A stretch of 64,000 bases of DNA from Caenorhabditis elegans (taxonomy: Eukaryota > Nematoda > Chromadorea > Rhabditida > Rhabditidae): the NCBI RefSeq assembly GCF_000002985.6, contig NC_003283.11, positions 19,221,501 through 19,285,500 on the forward strand. Reading direction: 5' to 3'. Shown here one piece after another: positions 43,097 through 53,964 of the stretch. Under the pieces are notes generated by a model. That model was not told where the DNA came from, did no database searches, and saw only the letters and a program-made list of their open reading frames with translations. The translations under genes were made by a program, and so were the position numbers. Each line of letters opens with the position of its first letter. Position 1 is the first letter of the stretch.

Positions 43097-46000
43097 ATGC
43101 ATATTTCCAAATTACTAGGCACCTTATATTTCCGGATAACATTCAAGGTAGGCAAACATATATGTTATTAGTTAATCTGGTTTTTTTTAGGAAAAACCAT
43201 TCAAAATACTCAATCTACCGCTTGTTGTTTTGAAAAACGTGATGAATCAAATGAATATTCGTTCAATGTAAGTTTGAATCATTAAAACTTTTGGAACAAA
43301 ACTAATAGTCTCGGCTAATTTTTAAAGGTGGAGTAGCGCCAGTTGGGGAATTGTTAAAAACCTCTTCTTTGGTCCCAAAATGTCCAAATATCATGATAAA
43401 ACTTTTCCAAAAGTTTTTGAAAATTTTTTATTTGCTGTCAAAAAGTAGCAATTACTCAGTTTTTGCCACTCATAATTTTGGAAGTTGACCGAAAAAAAAT
43501 TTTTTTCGATATTTTTTATGTTTTAATTTTGTTCAAATTATTTGTATTAAACCATTGTAGGGGTTGAAACATGCGACATTTCTTTAAATTTCCTCAAATG
43601 CTCGTATTTTTCAAAATTTTGGCAATTTGCCAAAACTTTGGCCGGAAATTTTGAAAAATCTAAAATTTTTTGGGGTATTTTATTATGATATTCGGTCGTT
43701 TTGAATCACTATAAGTGCAATTAGACAAAATCCCCACTGGCGCTACTCCACCTTTAAAATCCAGTGTGTGATGTGACTTCAAAGTTTTCCGAGCTTGAAA
43801 AACGGCAAATTCAGCAAATTTTGCCGCATATCTCTGTTATGTATCCCGTTTCTTTTCAGTTTCAAACTATCGAAGACATCAAAAAAGATGTACAAAAAAT
43901 TGAGATACGCCAAAAGGAACATATACAAGTTAGTTATCGACAATCACTTCGAATATGACGTTGGAAACAACTTTCCTCTACTATACCAAAGAATCATAAT
44001 ATTCGAAAAAAAGAACGACTTTGTGTCCGTCTATCGTGCAATGTGTAAGAAAAAGTCTTCAGATCCATCAACTTTAGCCAAATACAGTGTGCATTTCTGG
44101 GTAGAGTGGTTTTAGTGAGTTTTTATAATTTTTTAAAGGTCGAGTGCCAAAATGCGGGAAATACTTCTAAATTACTTCAAATTTTCCCCTGATTCCGAAT
44201 ATCTATTTGAGAAACTTCAAGAAAATTTTCCTGATTTTTTATTTCAGCATAAAATCGCTTGTGCACCAATGAGTTTTTACAAATGCGCGCCTAAAGAAAT
44301 TTTCATTGGAGCGCACTTGCTTTGGGTCGATTTACGGGAGCGCTCCATGTTTCTCCTGCGTCACGTGATGTCAGAGTGTCACATTTCGGTTTGATCTACA
44401 AGAATTGCGGGAGTTTATGCGCGTCTAGACACACATTTCTCAAGTGATTTCACATGGTTAAGAACATGCTGACGCACAGTCTCCTCGGCGTCGAATTGGG
44501 CTGGGGCGCACTTGCTGACACCTTGGCGCAGCCGGGGGAGGGAGTGAATTTATTTAGTGTTGAAAAATAAACTTCGTCGTTTTTTAGCGTTGAAACGAAT
44601 TTTTTCGCAGAATTCGAACTTAACATTTGTTTATTAGCACAAAATGAAATGAAAGACCATTAAAAGAGAAAATTTGGTCAAAAACTGAAGGAGGAGAAGG
44701 GATATTAAAAAATCAACTGTAAAAATGGTGTTTCTCTGAAGATCTTGTATATTTCAAGTCACCCACCTTCGCAATCATCTTCTTTATCCTGAAGATAGTT
44801 ATCAAAAGAAGCGGGCCTATAATTTTGGAATTCTAGTCTATTTTCCGCGTAATTTCGGAGAAATCCACAAAATGCGCCAGCAAAAACGCGCAACGCGCCA
44901 GTAAGCTGGTTTTTGTGCGCTTTCGATGACGAGGAGACTGTGTGACGTCACATTTTACTAGGCAAAAACTTCCCGCATTTTTTGTAGATCAAAACGCAAT
45001 GGGACAGCCTGACACCACGTGGCTGCTTTTTTTTTCATTTTTTCAGCGTATTTCCTCTATTTTTGTCGATGTTTTGCCGGTTTTTTCGTGAACTAACAAA
45101 AAATAAATGTAGCATTTTATTAGCTCAAAACTCTCAAAATTGTATATTTTCAAGTCAGATCTCGACAAACACGGACTTCTGTTGAATTTTTGGGAGAAGA
45201 AAACACTGAAATCTTTTCGAAATCCAACTGAAGTCCGTGTTTTTCGAGATCGGACCTGATAAAATACAATTTTGGGAGTTTTGAGCAAAAAACTGGCACA
45301 ACAAACAAAGGAACACGCTGAAAAAATGAAAACATTCAAAATTAAAAAAAGAGCTCCCGTAAATTGACACAAAGCAAGTGTGCTCTAATGAGAATTTTTG
45401 GGCGCGCATTCGAAAATATTAATGAGGATTTTCAAGCTCAAATGTAAAATCAGGGTAATTTCCTTGATATATCATACATAGATATTTTTCACACAGACAA
45501 AATGAAACTTTTCCAAATAAAATTTCAGCAAAATAGACAAATTCGGAGAAAGAAAACTTGTTAATTCGGTATACAAATATAGAAATGCGAAAAAATGTTG
45601 GAAACTCTTAACTCGATTCGATGAACTATTTTCAATCGACCACGTGGATTTGGTAATTGATAGGAGTAAACTTTTTCGGTTTCACACAACACTAGAACAT
45701 CCATTATTTCGAAAATGTGATTATGTGGAGATTGTTAAAAGTTATTCGTATTTGACGAACAATGATATGCAATTTGTATTGAACAATTTCAATTTGAAAA
45801 ATGGAATGCTGGTTAAATGTTTGTTTTGGAAGGATTTCAAACTGGAATTGGTGAGTTTAATATCCCTTACTAGACGATTGCCTCGAAACATACACTTGCC
45901 GGTTTGCCGATTTGCCGGAAATATCGAGTTCCGCCAATTTGCCGGTTTGCAGATTTTCCAATTCCAGATATTTGCTGGTTCGCCGATTTGTCGGAAATTC

Positions 46001-48161
46001 ACAATTCTTGGCAAATTTCCGATTTGCCGATTCGCCAAAAATTTTCATTTTTGCCAATTTGCCGAATTGCCGGAAATTGTCATTTTCAGCAATTTGCCGG
46101 TTTGCCGGAAATTTCAATTCCGGCAATTTGCCGATTTGCCAAAAAAAAATAGTTTTTGGCAAATTCGGCAAATTTCAGATTTCCGGAAAAATATGCCGAA
46201 TTACCGGACATTTCAATTCCGGCAATTCACCGATTTATCAGACAAATTCATTTTTTGGCGAATTCGACAAAGAGGGAAATTGCCGATTTGCCGGAAATTT
46301 TCAAATCTCGGAAATTTTCATTTTCGGCAACTTGACAATTTTCCGGAAATTTCAATTCCAGCAATTTGCCGATTTGTCAAAAAAAAATCGTTTTCCGGCA
46401 ATATCGGCAAATTGTCAAATTACCGATTTTCCGGACATTTTCTATTTTTGGCAATGTATTTTCGGAAATTTGCCGGAAAATAATAGTTTTCCGGCAAGTT
46501 CGGCAAATCGACAGTCCGCTGATTTTCCGAAAAAAGTCGTTTGCCGCCTGCCATTTTTCCGCCAAATTGCCGGTTTGCCGATTTGCCGGAAATGTTCAAT
46601 TCCGACAATTTTCCAATTTGCCTAAAAAAACTGTAATATCTCGAAGAAAAAAATTTCGAAAAAAAAAACCCAAAAACCTCTCTCCGTTTATTTCACTTTT
46701 AGAAAATATATTTGAAATTTTCATAGATTATTGGGTATTGAAGTTAGTCCTGTTTTTTCCTAGATCTAGCCAATAAAATAAGCATTACAGCTGTTCAAAA
46801 TTCCTCGATTGGATATTTTCAATGCACAACAGTTCACACTAGATGTATTAATAAAAATGGATTGTAAGGTCATCAAATTATGGAAACATGAACTCGGACC
46901 ACACCATATCAATCAATTTATTCATTTGTGGATGGCGGGAGCAATGCCCAATTTACGAAGACTTCGCTGCAACGACTTTTGTAGCCCTTGGCAGATGGAT
47001 GAAATTCTCCGTGGCGTTGAACATTCGAAGTGGGATGGGGAACGTCGAGCAAGGATTTTTTGGTTAGTGGATTATTTTTTAAACAAAACAAACTATTAGT
47101 TTGGAGACTTCAGAATTTTCATGGCGTTTTGCAAAAAATTTTCAACTACTTCTTTCTTAAAAATTAGTTTACCGACAATTTTGTTTTGAAAATAATTTGG
47201 TTCACCTATAATTTTGTGCATTTGTTATCAGTTTATTCAGTTTATTTAAAGGTGGAGTAGTGCCAGCGGGAAAACTGCTTTAAAACACGCCTATGGTACC
47301 ACAATGACCAAATATCATGATTAAAAAATTCAAAAAAATTTCCTAAATTTTATATGATTTTTTGAAAATTGGAAAAAATCTCAGTTTTTGCCTAATTCCT
47401 ATTACCGCCAATTGGACTTGTTCGATGGAGCGCGCTTGCACGTTTTTAAATTTATTTATTTGATTTATTGTTATTTTTCACCGATTTTTAATGTTTTCGG
47501 TGTATTTTTGCTTGAATTTTAGATAAAAAGTCAAAATAAATGCAATTTTACGATTAAAAAGCAGAAATACAGGCGTAAAAATGAAAAAGTAAACGATTTC
47601 GAACCTGAATTAATTAATTTCCCAGATTTACGCTTGTAAATTAGGTTTTTAATCAAAAATTAGCATTTATCTTGACTTTTTCTCTAAAATTCGAGCAAAA
47701 ATACACCGAAAACATTAAAAATTCGGTGGAAAATAACAAAAAATAAAATAAATAAATTTAAAAACGTGCAAGCGCGCCCCATCGAACAAATCCAATTGGC
47801 GGAAATTCAAATTGGAATTAGGCAAAAACTGAGATTTTTTAAATTTTCAAAAAATCATATAAAATTTAGAAAATTTTTTTGAATTTTTTTTATCATGATA
47901 TTCGGTCATTGTGGTACCATAGGCATGTTTTAAAGCAATTTCCCCACTAACGCTACTCCACATTTAACATTTCATAAAAATAAAAATTCAGAGACTCTAG
48001 TCCAACTTTACTCCAAACGATACCTACTTTTCAGCGATGGAATTGAACGAATTAACTGTGGAATTGGAGACGATATCGTTCGAAATGATGGAGTACTTGC
48101 AACTGTGTTTTACATAAATAGATGTGTCGATTTTCTTGTATGGCATGACAACAAATTTTAA
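43097..48161 (+). CDS. divergent F-box/FBA_2 protein, 367 aa, MITE-filled introns
   Basis: Six exons close to 367 residues: 43097-43147, 43191-43267, 43860-44114, 45529-45850, 46791-47062 and 48035-48161. Every junction keeps frame. The F-box is PFKILNLPLVVLKNVMNQMN with IFKLSKTSKKMYKKLR across the junction. Residues about 236-325 are FBA_2-like: INQFIHLWMAGAMPNLRRLR, DEILRGVEHSKW. The last exon gives DDIVRNDGVLATVFYI and FLVWHDNKF. It is much more diverged than the other copies and has five introns. The F-box exon itself is preceded by a short exon (MHISKLLGTLYFRITFK) chosen because it supplies an ATG in frame; that start is uncertain. AATAAA overlaps the stop (48160). Introns 2-5 carry MITEs, hairpins and CGGCAAAT-type repeats. 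Confidence 0.75.
43321..43758. mobile_element. palindromic MITE, TTTAAA-flanked
   Basis: TTTAAAGGTGGAGTAGCGCC at the left and GGCGCTACTCCACCTTTAAA at the right. It lies in the F-box gene intron between 43267 and 43860. Confidence 0.85.
44140..45480. repeat. nested inverted repeats in F-box intron 3
   Basis: Outer arms pair around 44275-44350 (AGCGCACTTGCTTTGGGTCG, ATTTACGGGAGCGC) and 45346-45420. Inside, 45126-45291 is a separate hairpin (AAAATTGTATATTTTCAAGT / TCGAGATCGGACCTGATAAA type arms around AACACGGACTTC). CeRep-like AGTAAGCTGGTTTTTGTGCG/GTAGATC text also occurs. Confidence 0.65.
45895..46620. repeat. dense GCCGGTTTGCCGATTTGCCGG array in F-box intron 4
   Basis: About 20 imperfect copies of TTGCCGATTTGCCGGAAATT in both strands' reading. 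Long frames here (to 46483, 46625 and 46776) are translations of this repeat read past the exon donor at 45851. Confidence 0.8.
47245..47967. mobile_element. 723-bp palindromic MITE, TTTAAA family
   Basis: It begins TTTAAAGGTGGAGTAGTGCC and ends GCGCTACTCCACATTTAA. The long self-complementary arms share family text with 42293-42909. It lies in the last intron of the divergent F-box gene. Confidence 0.8.
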
Positions 48162-48489
48162 TAAAATAAATAGAATATGCAGTGTATCATCATTACTTAT
48201 ATATAAAAAATACATTTCGTCTGTCGATAGTTTGTAGTCTATTTAGTCTTTGTAGTCTGAAAAGTTTTGGCTTTTGACTAGATATTGGTTTAGGGTTAGT
48301 GTGGTCGGGGTACTGAAGTAGTACTGTAGGCTAACTGTAGTTTTGGAAATATTGACTTTTCGTCTTTTGAAGAGATATTGGTTTGGGAGTTAGAAGGGGA
48401 TATGGCTGTAGTACTGTAGTACTGTAGAGATATTGTAGGACTACTGTAGGATTACTGTAGTTTAAAAAAAGTGAGTTTTTGTCTTTTGA
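48162..48489. repeat. TACTGTAG-type short repeats
   Basis: Multiple GTACTGTAG/TTACTGTAG units occur between 48300 and 48475. The same motif occurs near 13530 and 30360-30430. Confidence 0.6.
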
Positions 48490-48544
48490 CGTATCTTCGA
48501 ACTTCTAGAATTTTTTTGGAAAATCTAGAATCTTATAGAGTTTC
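48490..48544. repeat. HSE-like array, left part of insertion site
   Basis: ACTTCTAGAATTTTTTTGGA and AAATCTAGAATCTTATAGAG belong to the same repeat type as 60612-60850 and 61742-62625. The retrotransposon splits this array. Confidence 0.6.
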
Positions 48545-49081
48545 TGTTGACACTCCGTCTGAGAGGAAGCCAGGACCTCAGAGTGACAAATTGTGGACGA
48601 CGAAGGAATGCGAAATGTAGGATGAGCAATGCGAGTTCATAACAGTACACAGTTCACGAAAATCCAAGTTTATTAGCAGGGCAGCATAGAGCTGGAATAA
48701 ACAGGGAAAAAACGGCGAGAATATTTAGGAATATTGGGACGAAGATCGGCAGGCGGGCAGCGATGTCGTCGGGAGAACCAGAATGAAGAGAATGGCAACA
48801 TTTTAGGCCAATAATTAATGTGAGCAAGGGAATAAACAGCGCGCGCTACGACACTCCGGTGTACAGTGGCGCGCGCTTGTATCCTTGGCGGCAAATTTGA
48901 ATTATAATTATTTAATTTAATTAATTTAAGTGGCGGAAAGATTATTAGAACGAACAATTTAACGGAAATGTGTGAGTGGGAAATCAGCGGATGATTATCG
49001 CTGGATTGTGGGCGATTCTTGCCGATAATTATAATCCGCAAAGTTGGGGCGGAGGACCTCTACGGAGGCGAAGTCACAACA
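48545..49081 (-). repeat. 3' LTR of BEL element
   Basis: The sense strand is minus, so the left LTR is the 3' one. It contains AATAAA on the minus strand (48674-48669), a candidate polyadenylation signal. The bases just upstream in sense orientation (49082-49100) are pyrimidine-rich rather than a usual purine tract. Confidence 0.9.
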
Positions 49082-49148
49082 TTCCGGGGGGGAGGGGGTC
49101 GACTCAACCCGAACTGCCAGAGAGTGTACGTAGTTGACATAAGGAGCT

Positions 49149-52100
49149 TTAGCCTTCCGAGGGATGTAATCCCTGGTTCTGCCTGCTTTTAGCTTCAGCA
49201 TGATCCGTTTCCGGAGTAGTGGCATTGTTGGGGTCCTCGTACTCTAGTACGTCGTCAAACTCTGGGTTCGGGAGATTGTAGTCGATCCCTTCAGTGCTCA
49301 AGTTCACATCACCAATTGTGTCATGATTTGCGACGCGGTCTGTGAAAGAGCCGGTGCTATTAGGTTTAGGATTTAATTGATTTTCAATGCTTGGCATTGT
49401 ATCTGGCGGGAATGCCTCGGGAGCGTATTGTGTGTTCGGCGAGTCGAAGAGGGCAAGACCGGGAATGGGTGGTTGAAAGAAATCTCCGCATTCGTGCTCT
49501 TCAGGCTCAGAGTCTGCTTCTTCTGGAGTGTCGACAGAAGGAATGAAGTCATCTGATGCTTGTACCTCGAGAGGGATCAGTTGACATACCGAGCGTAAGT
49601 AGAGCTTGCCGTGAGCTTTCACTGTGGCCGTGCGCACCTCATTCGACTCGTGTACTTGAATGATTACTCCGAGGGGCCATTTATGTCGATTGACGTTATT
49701 TGTGTTGATTAACACGACTTGACCAGCGGATGGTCTCAGGGCAGTGCACTTTTTGTTGCGATGTTTCGCTTTTCTGAGATGGAATAGATATCCAAGAGTC
49801 CAGATCTGCCAGAGTCTGTTCAGGGCAGCCTCGAGACGTGCGAGGTGGGAGCGAGCTCGTTGTTCGGCTCCTCGGCCATTTGCTTCTGGTTGTACGAGTG
49901 GTACGTCCAGCATGACTCCAGGGATTTGGAAGTCAATGGGCCTGAGTGCAATCATGTCGTTTGGAGACCGTGCGTGTGGTGTCAGCGGTCGACTGTTAAT
50001 CATGGCTTGAGCTCCAGATACGAGGTATTGGAGTGAGAACATGTCTATATGTTCTAATTTGCTGACTTTGTATATTTGGTGTTTAGCGAGGCCAACCACC
50101 CTTTCATACACTCCTCCCTGCCAGGGGGAAAGTGGTGTTGTGTTGAAGAAATTGATTTTTTGGGCAGCCAGGTAACTGGTCAGCGACTCGCTCATCTCGT
50201 CACCATAGATGATGTCCTGGTTTATCATCGACGCACCTAGTTTGAAGATGGCGGCATTGTCGGAATAGATATCCGTTGGGACGCCAACAGTATGAAAGAT
50301 TGACCGTAATCCCATGAGATAGGTTTCTGTGGTTGCGTCTGGTAGTACTCGTAAGACTGCACCTCTCGTGATGAGGCAGGTGTAGACCAGGACGTAGGCT
50401 TTGCCTTTTGTGATGCCGTCGTCTTTGATGTATTCGACGGGACCCATGTAATCTAGACCTGATTTTGCGAATGGTTTCGACGGCTCGGTGCGAGTATCAG
50501 GTAGAGTTTTAGAGTGTGGGTATTTGAAGGGCAGCCCATGGACCTTTTTGCAGTCGACACAGGACGAGACTACTGTTTTAGCCAGCGCCTTCACATGTGG
50601 GATCCAGAATAGTGTTTTAATAGCCGAGACTGTGTATAGTTCGGGGCTATGGCCGTTGATGACGTGAGTTTCACGCATAATTAGGGCAGCTAGTGGGTGG
50701 TCTTTGTAGATGACTACAGGTTCGTTTGCTTCCTGTGGCAGGGCATTTGAGGTGATTTGTTTCAGAACTCTCAAGAATCCATGGCTATCTGTGTAGCATT
50801 CGAGATCCGGTGGCAGTTTTAGACCAAGCGCTTCGGACTCTTTGTAGTGCTGGAGGATGATGATTTTCCTCGCAAGCTTACGTCTCATGAGATAAGACGT
50901 GCAATTGCTGAATGCGAGCATGGTGTCGCTTTCCCAGACTTTTTTGGGAAGTAATTTGCACAGCATAGTTAGTCTCCAGTACACGATGCTGGTCAGCTTT
51001 GTGAGAGAATTTGTGTAGTGGAACGGAATGAGCGGTTCGAATTCCTGAAGGGAAGTGGAGACGTGTAGAACGGTCTCGATCTCTGTATCTTGTAGAGGTT
51101 TCTCGATGAGAGGTTTACGCTTCTTCTTGGAAGAGGAATCCACGATCTCAGAGTATACTAAGTCTCGGAACTTAGCAGGGCAGCTAACTTCGCCTTCAAT
51201 TTTTTGAGGCCACTCTTCCGGGGGTTTTCGAAGGAATTTGGGGCCTTTATACCAGAGATGGCTGTTTTGAAGCTCTGTGGTAGTCATTCCCCGGGTGGCA
51301 AGATCGGCCGGGTTTACCTTCGTAGGTACTTGATGGATTGTTGTTGGAATCCCGCATTGAAGCATGATATCACGGTTTTCGTAGTATTTTGATACTCGGT
51401 TGTGAACCCAAGGCCTTTTGTTTTTGCTGGATAGGATCCAGTACAGAGCGCATGAGCTATCTGTGAAGATCTTGATCGATGCGATCGGAATGCGGAGCTC
51501 CTTTGTCAGGGCAACCGCGAGGTTGGAGCCACATAGAATCCCGAGAAGTTCGAGCTTGGGGATTGTGAAGTTCGTGGCAGAGACTTCCTTGATCTTATTT
51601 TTGCTGGCAATGAGTGGTGACTGGCTCCCATTTTTTATAGATATGGTGAGCGTAAACTGTGGCCGCATAGACGTCTTGTGAAGCGTCTGTAAAGACGAGG
51701 AGATGGATCTCTTCGCACTCGTCGTTTACGAATGTCAGTCTTCTGGGTACGTGGACTGATTTGTCTATGAAAGCTTGTTGAAGTTCTTTCCACATCGGGA
51801 GTAGCTCGACCGGTATTTTATCTTTCCATTTGACGCCGCTGATCCAGATTTGTTGGATTAAGCGTTTAAATAAAACCTGCAGCGGGGATACGAGCCCGAG
51901 AGGATCGAAGGTTTCAGCCATTTTCGATGCAACTTGTCGTTTAGTTGGATGCTCAATGTCGAGGACAGCGATTTTTACGGACAAGGAATCAACTTTGTCG
52001 TTGGAATTCCAAGTGTAGCCTAGCAGTTTAATCTCTCTGGACTCGGCTTTGTCCTCTGCTTTCATTCTATCCATGATGATGGACTCGTTCACAACGAACT

Positions 52101-53964
52101 CGCGGAGGTTCATCTCCATCTTTTTGAAGATAGCTTTGGCAGCCATTGCGGTTTTCATGATCTCATTAAACTCGTTGGTGCCGAGGAGACAATTATCCAC
52201 ATATAAGTTTTCTCTGATCTGCGAGTTTAGCCTGTGCGGGTTGCGAGCCAGGAAGTGGAGAATGGCAGCGGCCAAGAGGAATGGGCTGCTTGCTACGCCG
52301 AATGGGATTCGGGTAAATCGGTAGCGACAGAGGTTGTCTTCGACCGTCGGTTTTGACGGGTCTTGGATCCACAGAAATTGTGTTACGTTGCGAAACGCTT
52401 TCTGGAGGCGTACCTGATGGAAGGCTTTTTCAATGTCTGATACGATGATGTACCGATAGCAACGAGCTCTTATGAGGATTCCGAATAGCGGAGTCACCAG
52501 ATTCGTGCCTGCGTGAAGGCAGTCGTTCAGGGAGAATTCTCGACCTATTGGGCTGGATGCGTCGAGCACCACTCTGAGTTTCGTAGTGTTTGAAGACTCT
52601 TTGATTACGGCTCGGTGAGGCATGAAGTACTCTATTGGAGAGTCTTGAGCCATTTCGGGTGTGACCCGTTCAATGATGTTGGACAGCTTTTGATCCATGA
52701 TCACCTTGTGATATTTTTCGATGAGGCTGGTGCCTTTAGTGAGAGTTTGTATTAGACTCTTTAGACGTTGGTACGCGATGGCGTAATTATTTTTAAGCTT
52801 TGATTCATTCCCGTTGAAGGGCAGCGCTACTTCGAGTTGTCCGTTGGAATATTGGACTGTGTTTTCAAACTCGGCAAGCAGGTCTTTTGTGGACATTTTA
52901 CTGGAGTCAACCAAGGGAATTGGCTCAATTCCGATATTCTCGAGCTTCCACATTTGTTCAATTTGCCAGTGGAGTTGAAGATCAGGGTCTTCTGCGGACT
53001 GGCCGCTTAGCACCATATCAGCGTGCATGATAGAATGCGCTGGTTTGATAGTCTCGTCAAGGATCCAGGTATGGTTCTCCTCGGTATGAATGACCATTGA
53101 TGGCACTGGGTGTACGATGCATCCGATTCGTGTTGAATCTATAACTCGTCGAGAGGGCAGCTGGTGCCTTTTTGTGTGACTATCGGCGTAAAGACTCGCC
53201 AGGACGTCGTTACCGAGAATCATATCGATCGGTTTCCCGTTGTGGGTTTTTTGGGCAGTGATTGAGCGGTGATCGATCTTGAGAAGATCGAGGCAGTTCT
53301 TATCGTTGTCAGATAGAACTGGCGCCAGAAACTGGGTCGACGGAAGTTGGGCGTGGCCAGCAATTAAGAAACCCATCGACATCACCGAGTTATGTATTTT
53401 TAACCGCAGTGGAAAGATATGCGACACTGAAGTGGATTCATCGTGGAAACCTTGGAGGGATAGGCTGGCTGATCCCACTGACGTTAGGCCAATTTGGATG
53501 GCTGTGTCATGAACAATTAAGGAGAGTGATGCTCCAGAATCTACTAGTGCTAGTAGTGGCTGATTTTTGTCCGTGTGTAGACAAATGAATGTGAGCTTAT
53601 CGTTACCAGCGTTTTTTATGTTGGTCACTTGGTGAACCACGTCTGTCCGGGACAGGAAAGCTGCGAACTCTGACACGTGTGACGTGGAGTTTGGTGTGTT
53701 TGTCTCGTATGAGAGAGCTAGACGAGTGTCTGATCCCCGAGGATAATGTGAATTTGTGATAGAGACACTGTTGATAGGGGCTGTTGGCAAGGCAGCTGTT
53801 GGTAGGGGGTTCTGTACTTTCGACCCCGTACCTGCCCAAAGGTATTTATTGGGAGGTAATGAATTTGCGGTCTCCCCTCTCTCTGTGGAGAGGGAAGTCT
53901 CGAAATAACTGGATGACGGTTGAGGCGTCTTTGGGATAGTTAGACATATCTCTGTAATGGTCCT
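49149..53964 (-). CDS. pol: protease, reverse transcriptase, RNase H, integrase (one frameshift)
   Basis: The frame opens directly after the gag TGA. The aspartic protease has LVDSGASLSLI (about 53535-53505). Reverse transcriptase has VLDASSPIGREFSLNDCLHA, then IVSDIEKAFHQVRL, FGVASSPF and YVDN in place of the more usual YVDD. RNase H begins at VFTDASQDVYAATVY, then breaks at an A6 run (sense; 51636-51631). The continuing frame (NGSQSPLIASKNKI, PKLELLGIL, IKIFTDSSCALYWI) is one base offset, explained by one extra A. Integrase follows with the zinc motif H-x-NGH ... CVDCKK and the DDE residues in LDYMGP, YSDNAAIF and GGVYERVVG, and ends with a C-terminal region typical of BEL integrases. No env-like ORF follows. 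Confidence 0.9.

Noticed and set aside
45851..46776. Long plus-strand frames extending the F-box exon (FRQFADLPE-like repeats)
   Set aside because: They run past a good GTGAGT donor into a CGGCAAAT repeat array; exon 4 resumes FBA_2 coding at 46791.
49744..52324. Plus-strand ORFs across the pol region
   Set aside because: They are antisense shadows of the retrotransposon pol gene.
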